Assembly: GCA_910589415.1 (NCBI GenBank)
Contig: OU342639.1
Coordinates: 20,964,268 to 21,028,267 of the forward strand
Length of the DNA stretch: 64,000 bases
Source of the DNA: Malachius bipustulatus
Lineage: Eukaryota > Arthropoda > Insecta > Coleoptera > Melyridae
Direction of reading: 5' to 3'
Shown here: positions 22,934 to 32,838 of the stretch, piece by piece
Numbering within the stretch: the stretch's first letter is position 1
How the letters are laid out: every line of letters starts with the position of its first letter
The notes under the pieces: model-generated
What the model saw: only the letters and a program-made list of their open reading frames with translations
Told to the model about the DNA's origin: nothing
The model's database searches: none
Position numbers and translations under genes: made by a program

Positions 22934-23997
22934 GTGTCGAATCTGGAGCTTCTAAAATTTTTAAACATGCACCCAGACTTTCATTCTCAAAATTTCAGAT
23001 GGCAACCCTGACTGAGCAGCCCTCTTGGCCTCCTTCAGCCACCAAATGTTACCCTATTTTCTGGAATTCCTTTTGATTCCCAGTAAACAACAACCTAGTG
23101 GTTTAATCAAAAAAAAAAAAATTGTTTTGGCATTAATCGTCTTTTTGCAGTCAAAATAAAAAGTTAATACAATGGCAGTAAAAACGGGGGCTGTAATTTA
23201 AAAAAAAAACGATGTTAGAATGCTTTTTTTAAACGCCAAGTAACGAAATTATAAATTTTGTATATCATTAATAATAAGGTATAAAGATTGGAGCCCTACA
23301 GTCTAAAATGTAGATGTAAATTTACGACATACGACTGCCAAAAAGGTGTCAAACTTTCAAAGGTAACCAGAAAATGAACAATAATTGTAAAGGACACTTT
23401 TTAGACTTTCTCCTCCCCAATTCAATGTAGAAGAATGAACACGGTATCAAATTGAGCTTGAAATTATTCCTAATTGATTGCTATCTAAAAAGGTCTATTC
23501 AAGTAGATTATTTTTTATAAAAGTGTTTACCTTGAATATGATTTGGTATCATTAATTTATTATGTGCAAGGTAAGTATTTTTCTAAATTAAAACCAACTT
23601 ATTTATCAAAAATAACAAAGTGAATGAACCATTTTATACAATAATCAATAAGTAAGAATTTTAGGTTCAATTCGATACCATTTTCATTTTTGTATATCGA
23701 ATTAGCGAACAATAATTATAAAAAACCATCATTTACAATGCTCATTTTCTCCCTGTGAATAAATTCTCTGTTCAGTCACAGGTATCAGATATCAATATAA
23801 ACTGAATTTAAGAAACAAGTGTTTATTTTACAAAAATCATTATAACTACTTCAAATGACCTCAACATGCAAAGAAAAAAGAAAGAGGTCACAAGCAGAAA
23901 CAGGCTTAGTCTAAAGTAAACATTATAATAACAACTGAGCTTAAGAAAGTCGATTAAATTCAAAAAGCTCCAGCATAAAAAAAGAATTATAATACAG
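22934..23997. other. Intergenic DNA between the MITE and TIM50
   Basis: AT-rich, no gene recognised. The last 200 bp are likely the TIM50 3' untranslated region (minus strand). Confidence 0.4.
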
Positions 23998-24191
23998 TCA
24001 ATCTCTTCGTAGGAAACTAGGCACCCATCTGTTGGCAGTAGACATTTTCTGATGCTTCAGAGCATCTGCTTCAGCTTCTAAATGATCCATGTATCTTCTT
24101 TGATTCTCTCTAAAAGCAGATATGGGATCCTCAAAGTTGCTGTAATGTCTTAATACATCTCGAACATCGTCAATATCATTATCGGCTATCG
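23998..24191 (-). CDS. TIMM50: TIM50 exon 5 (C terminus)
   Basis: The acceptor is TTTTGTTTTCAG. It completes the FLKTIAD junction and ends in FLRRD before TGA at 23998-24000. Confidence 0.9.
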
Positions 24192-27100
24192 CTGAAAACA
24201 AAACACGTGTCATAACCAAAATTAAAAAAATTCCTCTCATATCTTACTTTTAAGAAACAACGCCAAATCTATCAGAGAAGCATCATCATCTCTGCCATCC
24301 CATTTATTAATATTAAACAGATTTTCGGGATGAAATTTTACTCTGTTTGCATTCCAATCGATGACTACCACTTTACTTAAGTCTCTGTTCAATTTATCTA
24401 AGCTTTTAACGTGATGACCATCCACAAAATGTGTTGCATCTCTAACCAGTCTGTATGATATATAATGCTTTGGATCTATGGCATCTAGTAGAGGAAACAC
24501 TGTCATTCCTTGTTCTGCAGTATATACAATTATTTCATAATAAGGATGCAGGGCCTCCAAAAAGAAGTCTAAAGCTGTAAAATTACAATACAGAATAAAT
24601 TCATTGCAATTTACCTGGTATTATAGAACTTTTAACACAATCCTTAGTCATGCTGCTTAATTTTTTTTTTTAGAGTTGAGAAGCTCACATTAAAAATTCT
24701 ATAAATCCACTTTTGTGTTTTTTGAGTTGCATGATATTTATAGTAAATTCAGGTGAGCTCTACCGATCCCTGTATTCATATTTCAGCAAAATCCGATAAA
24801 TCACATAGTAAATAAGGCCAAAAGTGGAGCTATTATTCAAACAAACCCCAATAAATCCCATAATCGTACAAATGTCCTATGATTTTAGTTCGAAACAGTA
24901 AAAAGTTCCCTGAAAGTTTAGCAGAGGTTATTTTAATTTTAAAAGAGAGAATAAATCAAACTTTTTACTTGAGACTGTTTTTTAAATTTTTCATCGGACT
25001 TTTTTATATTGAGTTTCTTTGTAAAATAAATTATTGGATTTGATTATTGATGTGTTATTTTCGTGATAAGGTGCGGTCTGTCAGAAATTATATGTTGTGT
25101 TTTCTTTATAAGAAGAAATGAATTACAACAGGAGCAAGATTTTTTTGTCACATCTGCTTGAACATGGTCATAAAGAGGAAGATGATGAATAACTTCGTAA
25201 AAGATGTTTTAAGTAAATTTTTTTGAATAAATAAAGTTTTTTAAAATATTTTCAATCCTTATTGGATTTATCCTTTTAGAAAAAAAAATCATATTGATCT
25301 CGAATGCCAGTGCGGTCTCAGAGACCTTATGACTAACGCTACAACCTTCTCACCTTATCACCAGAGGGTTAATCAAAAATCTCTAACAGCCAATATTATA
25401 AACACTGGTTAAGGAAGATAACTTGCAATTAGTCCCCATCTGACGATTAAAAAAGCAAGAGGTGTATTACAATGGTTTTTTCCGCCCTAAAGGTTAACTT
25501 TTCAACTACCAGATAACTTTAACTCGGGGTTTGCATGGATAACCTTACTTTTCGGTTTTATAAAGCTATTTCTAGCTTGGTTAGGTTAAAGTAGCCAGTT
25601 AAATTTGCCTATCTGGCTGATAAAGTTAACCGCCAGATTTCTGCGGGTTAAACTGGCAAACTGTCATATTATTTTGTTGTATACGTTTCGAAGCGCTTGG
25701 CATTGTCCTCAAGTGGTTACATCCCAGGCTGGAGGTATTTAATCATCGCATCTGCCAGGTCCGTACTTTCATTGCACATTGCACTCTCAAAATCGGTTTT
25801 TAATGCCGTTTTGTTGCCTTCCCTTTCATTTGCAAAGCAAATGAATACCTTCCTGGTGTTACTATAGGTATGTCCTCCACCCCTATATGAGTGCCATAGT
25901 GAAACTGTAGGAGCCGCGGATGTATACAGGGTGTCCCAAAATTCCATGGACATGGAGCAACTACAGATTACTGAGGTAAAAAAAAGTCGCTCGGACAAAA
26001 CTTATCTCTATACCAAAATGCTTCGTTTGTCCGCTAGATGGCTTCCGCTAAATAAAAGTCTTTTGAAAATTTTAGTTTTTTTGAAATAGCTCAAAGTCGG
26101 CTGATTCCAATTCGATGAAATTTGGTAGGTAAATTTCTTATTAAAAGTACTAACTTCTGATGTACATGATAATTTGACGGAAACCCGGGAAGGGGTTAAA
26201 CTACCCCTACCCTCCATTAAAATCGATCGTAATTGTTGATAGGGTAGCAGGAACGCTGTTCATGTTTTTTTGTTTGAAAGATACATCGTTTTAGCCCATT
26301 TTTGGTCTCCTACAAAAATCTGTATCTTTCCGAGGTGCTATGTGATAAAATAAATGGGCGAAAAAGGGTTGTGCCGAGTCGGCACATCGTTCTTCATAAC
26401 TATATGAGACTGAACACACGAGGCGTCACGCAACAAGCGTGCCGATCGTCTAGTCGTCCAGACGATGCGCCGCGCGCGTTTTTATAGTTTCAAGCGTACC
26501 CTGGGCTTTGGTTTTTATATGAATGTGCACACACGAGAAGCGGTTTTTTGGCTGCGAGCACCATGCATGGTTGTGCAATTTATTATTTTACTTAATTATT
26601 AGGTATATCTTATTATTTTTACTGAGCTTGGGTGGGCGGACATGTTATTTTCATGTTAAAATACAAGTGTTTTTTTAGTATTTTAGGTACCAAACCTAAA
26701 CATGACTCTAGTAAATAATTTAGGTGTGGAAAGACTTATAAGAGAAATCCAAGCAAGACCACCCATTTGGGACATGAGGGATGATGATTATTCCCACAAA
26801 ATAAAAAACGAAACTGAGATATTTGCATTCAAAATAGGTAATAATAATAATAATTATTAAACTGTTTAAACTTGAATAAATGAAATCATATTTTCAGGCA
26901 TACTTATACCTCGACTTATACTAAAAAAGAAAAACTCTATTTTACTATAATGAAGTTATTTGTAAATGTACTCGGTCCGCTTTTAATGATATTACAAAAA
27001 ATTTCCCTCTGAACACTTATAGATCGTTATTTCCATCAATTCACACTCTTCTGTTTTAATAATACTCGTAATCTGGCAACACACGACTGAATGAGTTTCG

Positions 27101-28194
27101 CGCGTTGATTATGCGACGACTCGTGTATTTGCTTGAGTCGGCGGCCGAGTCGGCAGCCGACTCAGCGAAAACCGCCTCGTGGGTCTTCACCCTTTATCTG
27201 ACAGTTAAGCTATTTAACCGAGCATTGATAACCGGTCATGAGAGTTGAAAAAAACTTTATAATGCACCTGTTGCTTTTAAACTGGCAGATGGGGACTAAC
27301 TCCAAGTTATCTTCCTTAACCAGAGTTTATAATATTGGAGGTTGTTAGTCTATAAGTGGGGAGAGCATCTGTAGTCATGTTAACGAGTTGATCAAACCAT
27401 CATCAATTGATCATAGGTACATGAAATTAGTTGAAACAACTGATCTCTTTACCTGGTCTTTTTTTAAACCTCCATCCTGTAGAGTATGTCCAGTCAGCAT
27501 GGACAAGGACATCAGTTAATTCTAATACTAGAGTGTACTTCGGCTGCACATAAGGGTAAGTTAGAGGGTCCGGTAACAATTTTAATCTTGAAGGCTCCCT
27601 GATGAGCTGAAATAAATATAATTAATTAAGAATGTAGCTGATGAATTTAAAATTTCAACATACTCTACGATAATAATCTAATTCCCTGTATGTGCGAAGT
27701 ATGTACTGTTTCCACACCGGGAGACCTGAGAACTCATCTTCAATGTATCGTCCGTCCTCACCTTTCTCCGGGCTGCCAAGAACGACAATTAAATAGATAC
27801 CTAAACAAGTGAAGGAAATTCCCATTGTTGCCAAAGTGATCTTCATTGTTCTCCAGGCAGATTCACTCTGTCTGTTTTTTTCTTCATCGTCCGGCTCTGC
27901 TTTTTGCTCGACTAGCTTTCTATCTTTTGCATCTTTCGCTAATAAATTTCCTAGGGGACTTTGAGCGGCTTGTTTAGGTTCTAAAATTAATATGTTACTC
28001 CGTGAATTTCGCAAATGTAAGTCTTATTAAGAAGCGGCTCAAATAACCTGAGGAAACTTACCACCCTTGGTTGAATAACATGCTCTGACAATATTGTTTG
28101 GCAACTTAATAACCGTGACATAGTTTTTACTTATAAAACACTTATGTCTTAGAATTCCACTAACAATTCGAAACGTTCTTGAAGAGAAGTACAT
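23998..28194 (-). CDS. TIMM50: TIM50, mitochondrial inner-membrane import receptor (5 exons)
   Basis: TIM50 is the TIM23-complex subunit that receives presequence proteins in the intermembrane space. I assemble five minus-strand exons with consensus splice sites: 28194-28062, 27980-27664, 27606-27453, 24574-24248 and 24191-23998, giving about 374 codons in one frame. The product has a basic, Ser-rich presequence ending in ACYSTKG; a transmembrane segment ([20 protein letters not shown]); [13 protein letters not shown]; the FCP1-like domain ([76 protein letters not shown]); and [19 protein letters not shown] near the C terminus. The phosphatase DxDx(T/V) motif is degenerate (LELTD), as is usual for TIM50. 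The third intron is about 2.9 kb and contains a PIF-like element. Splice junctions are read by eye and not confirmed by transcript. Confidence 0.93.
24248..24574 (-). CDS. TIMM50: TIM50 exon 4 (FCP1-like core)
   Basis: The acceptor is TTTTACAG and the donor GTAAGATA. It encodes [14 protein letters not shown] through [10 protein letters not shown], the body of the domain. Confidence 0.92.
25686..25923. repeat. Copy of the 455-660 dispersed repeat
   Basis: TTCGAAGCGCTTG, CCCTTTCATTTGCAAAGCA, GAATACCTTCCT and GTGAAACTGTAGGAGCCGCG follow in the same order as in the element at 140-662. It ends at GCGGATGTA, exactly where the next palindrome begins. Confidence 0.75.
25925..26365. mobile_element. 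Half of a palindromic element, family B
   Basis: TATACAGGGTGTCCCAAAAT, then TTCCATGGACATGGAG and the block up to CCGAGGTGCTATGTGATAAA, match the left arm of the element at 38304-39496. The mirrored right arm is missing, so this is a truncated or one-armed copy. Confidence 0.75.
26702..26837 (+). pseudogene. MADF-domain exon carried in the PIF-like element
   Basis: ATG at 26702 opens a frame of 45 codons ending at a GTAATA donor. The translation has the first half of a MADF domain: [20 protein letters not shown], then [11 protein letters not shown] and EIFAFKIG, matching the family's LI..V..RP.LWD...YKD pattern with conserved Trp and Tyr. PIF/Harbinger transposons commonly encode a MADF or Myb-like DNA-binding protein besides the transposase, which fits the flanking ends. 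No convincing second half follows the next acceptor (TTTTCAG near 26898), so it is probably a remnant. Confidence 0.6.
27453..27606 (-). CDS. TIMM50: TIM50 exon 3 (start of FCP1-like domain)
   Basis: It lies between an ATTTCAG acceptor and a GTAAAGAG donor. It encodes [15 protein letters not shown] and [11 protein letters not shown]...GWRFKKRP. Only 154 bp. Confidence 0.9.
27664..27980 (-). CDS. TIMM50: TIM50 exon 2 (linker and transmembrane segment)
   Basis: It begins after the acceptor ATTAATTTTAG and ends RELDYYRR before GTATGTTG. It carries the charged matrix-side linker and the single membrane span. Confidence 0.9.
28062..28194 (-). CDS. TIMM50: TIM50 exon 1 (presequence)
   Basis: ATG at 28194 opens a sequence rich in Arg, Lys and Ser with few acidic residues, as expected for a mitochondrial targeting peptide. 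The exon ends GGTG before a GTAAGTTT donor. It is a small exon easily missed, but frame and splice sites join cleanly to exon 2. Confidence 0.8.
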
Positions 28195-28756
28195 TTTTAT
28201 TTTGTTTGATTAATAATCACTTAATTAACAGACATAAATTTTCATTTATTGTTTTCAATTCATTTTCAATCTCCTCAACCTCAAACCCAATTCATTTATT
28301 ATTATTATTCTCGTGGTTTTTAAGACTCTCTACTACAGCGCCGAAAGCGTATCAATAATAAATTCATGTCCGTTCCGTGTTAATCTACTCTAATGAGGTA
28401 AACGGTAAACCTAAAAGTCCTAAAACCTAAAACCTAACAAATGACAAAATTACCACCTATTTACCAGGCAGTCTTTGGTCATCTCTTGGTGAACTTTTTG
28501 AAGTCTAAAGTCACCATTTATTTAATTTAATAAACACCCAAATTGGTCGCCAAAAACCTGTAATACGCATGTGGACTAATTGTGGAGTATTGCAAAGTTA
28601 TCGGCGCTCTAGCTTAGCGAGAATATTTTAAAAAGTTTTTGGTGTGCCATTTTTTTCTAACCTAAAAATATATCTTTTCAGCAGAGGTGACTATCGAAAA
28701 CTCATAATCATGAACATTTATAAACGACTCTTTATAAAGACTCTAATAATACCATT
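28195..28756. other. Upstream flank of TIM50
   Basis: Probable promoter and 5' untranslated region of TIM50 (transcribed leftward). I see no specific element. Confidence 0.35.
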
Positions 28757-29069
28757 AAAGGACCTTATGACTGGTACTGTGGTACTAAATAAGAAAAAAA
28801 TTATCTACGGCTACGCCACGTCATAGGGTCGACGAAATCCTTTTCCGTTAAGTTGAAATATTTCAATACCATCATTGTGGTTAGGTACGTTTACGGAAAA
28901 TAAATTTGATATCTCCCAACTGCGCATATACTCCTTCGATTCTCTAACCTCAATCCTTATTTGCATTGGTAAAATTTTTTGAGAAAAAAAAGGTATTTAA
29001 TTAATAAAAGTTATATGTTAATTATTACAATATTAGGTATTTGTAAGAGTTAGCTGAACACACCCATGA

Positions 29070-29360
29070 ATTCAGATAACTGTCACTGGTCAATGTGACG
29101 TTGATCGACCTTAAGTCGATACGTCCACACTTGGGTATTATTTTTTCTACTCCTAACCTTTAATATGCATACTAAATATGAATCACCCAGTGCTTTAATG
29201 GGTCTCATTAAGATACAAATTTTCATTAAAGCACTGGTCAAGCTATCCAATGGCAGAGGAGCATTTGCAATCGAATCGGATCCTTTTCGCTCACAATCGG
29301 GTCGGCAAGCCAACCGAAGTCACAGAGTTGTCATACTCATGACAAAAATTGCCTTGTGAT
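29070..29360. other. Intergenic segment with short open frames on both strands
   Basis: An internal inverted repeat (CAGTGCTTTAATGGGTCTCA near 29189 against its complement near 29215-29235) produces short open frames. No homology is recognised. Confidence 0.35.
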
Positions 29361-30220
29361 ATAAGTTCTGTATTTCTGAAAAAAATTTCTGAACGTTTAT
29401 TTAATTTAGAACATAAGTAACATTCAAAGAAAATTTATCAAGATTTTATGTTACCTTAATTAATTTGATAAGTAGGTATATCGTGTAAAAGATGGGAAGA
29501 TAAAGTAGGTAAACAATATCGTAATTAATGGCTGTCAATGTTATTAAAATTATTAATTAATCTGAAAATCGAAGCGTAAAATTCGGAATTCGAACTTCGC
29601 ATAGTAAAAATTACGCAGTAGTGAGTAGTGCCCTTTAAACTTGATACTAAAACATGTCTCAGCAGAATAATCTTAGCGACGAAGAGAAAATTTGGTAATA
29701 TGCGTAAACAAATAGCAACCTATCTTAACCTCAATGATCCGCAATTGTACACGGGTCATTGTTAAAATATAATTTTTTAATCTTTTCTATGAAATAAAAA
29801 AGGGTCGTAGAAAAAATAGTGTATGGAACTCGCAGACACTCGCCTACGGCTCGTATCTTAACCATCATACTCGCGTATTAATAGCCTTCATTATAAGCTC
29901 GTTGCATAATATACTATTTTAAGACTAGAAAATACAGCATGGAAGCTGGTGTGTGAATTAATTAAGTTCAATAACTTACTTATATAAATAATAAAGAACT
30001 TGTAACTATTAATGTGCATCATTGGTTACCTAAGTACGATCAATACCAAGCATGTTACAGTATTTATGTTTTGTTGTTTTCTATTTTTTCTTCTTTTTTA
30101 AAAATTCAATTATTATAACATCACTCTAAACAATATTTTAACCTATGCTATAAGTCAGTTATTAACAATTATTATAAACCTTGCATTACCGTGTGCTGTT
30201 AATTATCAAAACTGCAAGAC

Positions 30221-30521
30221 CAATAGACGCCGCCAATTATGACGTCAGTGGTCGGGGCGGGGAAACCGGTTACGGTTCCAGATAAACCAGCATTTGCATT
30301 TGACAGTTGCAGAGTTGCCTATTTCACTGTAAACTTTTGATTACAGTAAATGCGGAATTTTTAGCATTTATTTTAATAATATTTTAGAATTTTAAAAATT
30401 AAAATAATTAAATTAACTAAATCACGACAACAAACTGACAACAATGGCCACTTGAACGAGTTATTTACTTGGAACCGTTTAAGCTTAGCCCAGCCTAGTG
30501 ACGTCACACTGTCGGCGTCTA
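30221..30521. mobile_element. MITE with CRE-like TGACGTCA in its termini
   Basis: ATAGACGCCGCCAATTATGA with CGTCAGTGG at the left is mirrored by CTAGTGACGTCACACTGTCG with GCGTCTAT at the right, and GGTTCCA/TGGAACC blocks further in also pair. It is about 300 bp with no coding sequence. Confidence 0.6.
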
Positions 30522-31488
30522 TAGCAGAAGAAAAAAATAAGAACTCCAAGAATGTATTACCTAACCTAAAAATATAAAATTAAAAAATTGTTTCTGGTAG
30601 ATTTCGCGATTTGCGGATGTTTATCAAGCAAGAATATTATTTCTTTGAGTGTCTATCTCGAAGCCTTAGAGTTTTTAAGGTTTATTAGGTTTTGACTATT
30701 GGTCCCACTACTTAAACCCTAAAGATTCTGTTTATAAATAAAGAGCATTAATTAGCTAAGGATGCTATATGGAGTATGGACACACAGGCTGAGCCTTTTT
30801 AATTTTAACTATACCTATGCATGCCCAGAACTCCCAGAAGACATTTTTTAATTATTAAAATTTGATCCAAAAATAGTCCAGATTTTAATCCATACAATGT
30901 TCACTTAAGGACTAACATTGGACATCCCAATCTGTGTCACCCACCAAATGTAGGATGTCCAACGGATGTTGTAACTATGATTTTGGATTTATAAGGTTTA
31001 AAAACTTAATTGGTTTTGGTATTTATTTTTAGTGGACTGTATTTAATTATTGAAACTACAAAAACTCGACTTTACTTGAACAGAGAAATTTCTTATTAAT
31101 ATGACAATTTTGAGTTAAACTATATAATTCAAAAATCATAATGACGAACACTGAATTCAACCTTCATCCCCGAACAGTGCCCAATGAGCTCAAAAACAAA
31201 TGACTATAACAAGTTGACACAGCACAGTAGTTTAAATAAACTAAATATTTATGTAGACAAAGTCTGATAATTAAATTAAACTAGACTTGCAAAATTGTAA
31301 TTACGGCGGGAACATATGTCATGGAAGTTAACAGTAGTACTAACAATGGACATCCACTCGATGTTATTGTGCTGTTTGGGAAGTAATTGCATTGACATTA
31401 ATAGGTTACAAAATGACCCTAGGACGTGGCGTAGCCATAGATAATTTTTTTCTTATTTAGTACCACAGACCACAGTACCAGTCAAAAA

Positions 31489-31715
31489 AATTAATTGAAG
31501 TCAATTTTTTCGATACAGAGTGACATTTAGGAACAGCCAGTATATTTCGGTGTCTTTCTCACGAACTACCTAATCTAACTCCACAATTAGAAAAAAATTT
31601 ACAACAGGAGAGCTAAAATACAAGTTGACAAGTCCTATGAGGTTGCAGATTTTAGCAAATAGCAACTTATAGGTTTTACAACCTTTAACACGTGTTTATT
31701 ATGTTTAAAGAAAAG
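31489..31715. other. Intergenic DNA
   Basis: Nothing recognised. Confidence 0.35.
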
Positions 31716-32009
31716 TTATAAAGGGTGATTTATTGGCTCACCATCAAATTGTGACACATGAAAGGTAAGCTGTGGGTAAAAAAGGTTTTAATTATTTACC
31801 TACCAGTTAAATAAAGTGATTACATTTTTTACCAGGTAAAGTTAAATAAACATTCTTAAATTTGCTCCTTATGCAGAAAATTTTGAGGTCCTGTAACTTC
31901 TTGAATAATTAAAATCGCACATATGATTATTGACAGTTTTTTCTTTACTACCTACCTCACCTTTCATTTGTCATAATTTGATGGTGAGCTAATTAATCAT
32001 CCCTGTATA
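31716..32009. mobile_element. Short palindromic element (GGCTCACCATCAAATT stem)
   Basis: AAGGGTGATTTATTGGCTCA with CCATCAAATTGTGACA and GAAAGG is mirrored at 31961-32009 (CCTTTCATTTGTCATAATTT, GATGGTGAGC, CCCTGTATA). Its ends resemble the CAGGGTG family. Confidence 0.6.
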
Positions 32010-32757
32010 GGAATAATAATTTCAAAATAAATTGTGACATTATTAAATCCGTATATCCTTGAAAAAATCATCTCAAACTAGGTATAAAATGTTACATGCA
32101 CATGTTACCACTTACCATGGATATGTAATAAATTTGTTACAAGGTACAAAATAAAGTAATAAATTATCGATATATTCTTGTTTAAACTTTTTTATTGTCA
32201 TTAAATAAATTTACATCAAGTGTATAAAAATAGATTTATACAACAGAAAATATTGAAAAGGATATATTGTACAATTATTACAATCTTACTGCAAGTGATA
32301 ATTATATATTATAAGGTGTTTTAACATGGAAATTGTGATATAGGAGAAGTAATTGCTGTCTCTTAAAAGAATTTGATACACCTATAGTAGATCAATATCA
32401 ATAGACGGATTCATCAATATAGTTATGCCTTTACATCTGACTTTCAAAATTTTGATAAAAAAAAAAGTACCAATAGTCAATTGATGGTTAAAAGAACACT
32501 CATTTCACAATTTTACTAAATTTACCTTCCAAAATAGCAGCTACAGAACATTATACATAACATATTACACAGTAGCAACATTAAAATTGATTACAGGTAT
32601 AAAAGGTAACTTGACATTCAGTAACACATTCAGAAGTTTATTTTTTGTCAATTTAGATTCACGAGTGAAACCATGAAATAACCCTTACAAATTTGAAATA
32701 AATTTCTATTATGTAATTCATTAAAAGGATGTTGGAACAGTTGGAAGAGGATTACTA
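32010..32757. other. Intergenic DNA left of the hairpin array
   Basis: AT-rich, no gene recognised. If the array is transcribed from the plus strand, its promoter would lie here; none is identifiable by eye. Confidence 0.35.
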
Positions 32758-32759
32758 CA

Positions 32760-32838
32760 ATGGTATTTTCAGGTTCAAGAAAAAGAAGGGTAGTTTGGAA
32801 TGCGAATTTTCCCTTCGTTCATAAGGAGTCATCAGGCG
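32760..32838 (+). pseudogene. Coding-like left flank of the hairpin array
   Basis: The frame MVFSGSRKRRVVWNANFPFV runs through HKESSGGEFKD into the first arm's AEVYKCEECSHETRRKSD, so the zinc-finger-like frame extends into unique DNA. The second pair of zinc ligands is not at canonical spacing, so it is not a working finger. It may be the remnant of the source gene. Confidence 0.35.

Larger units (their letters stand above)
25387..27344. mobile_element. PIF/Harbinger-like element inside TIM50 intron 3
   Basis: The left end CAGCCAATATTATAAA continues into CTGGTTAAGGAAGATAACTT and GTCCCCATCTG. The complement of these blocks forms the right end (27285-27344, with a small insertion near the tip). 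Flanking trinucleotides are TAA and TTA, both TWA-type but not identical, so the target duplication has decayed or the tip is misplaced. It shares ends with the 183-bp MITE at 22748. Inside are a MADF-like exon, a half palindrome and a copy of the repeat seen at 455-660. No DDE transposase is recognised. Confidence 0.75.
28757..31488. mobile_element. Possible 2.7-kb element bounded by ~65-bp inverted repeats
   Basis: At 28766-28828 GACTGGTACTGTGGTACTAA, then AATTATCTACGGCTACGCCACGTC, is mirrored at 31412-31488 (GACGTGGCGTAGCCATAGAT and TAGTACCACAGACCACAGTA). No transposase is visible inside, so these could be the ends of one element or two separate inverted copies of a smaller repeat. Confidence 0.5.
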
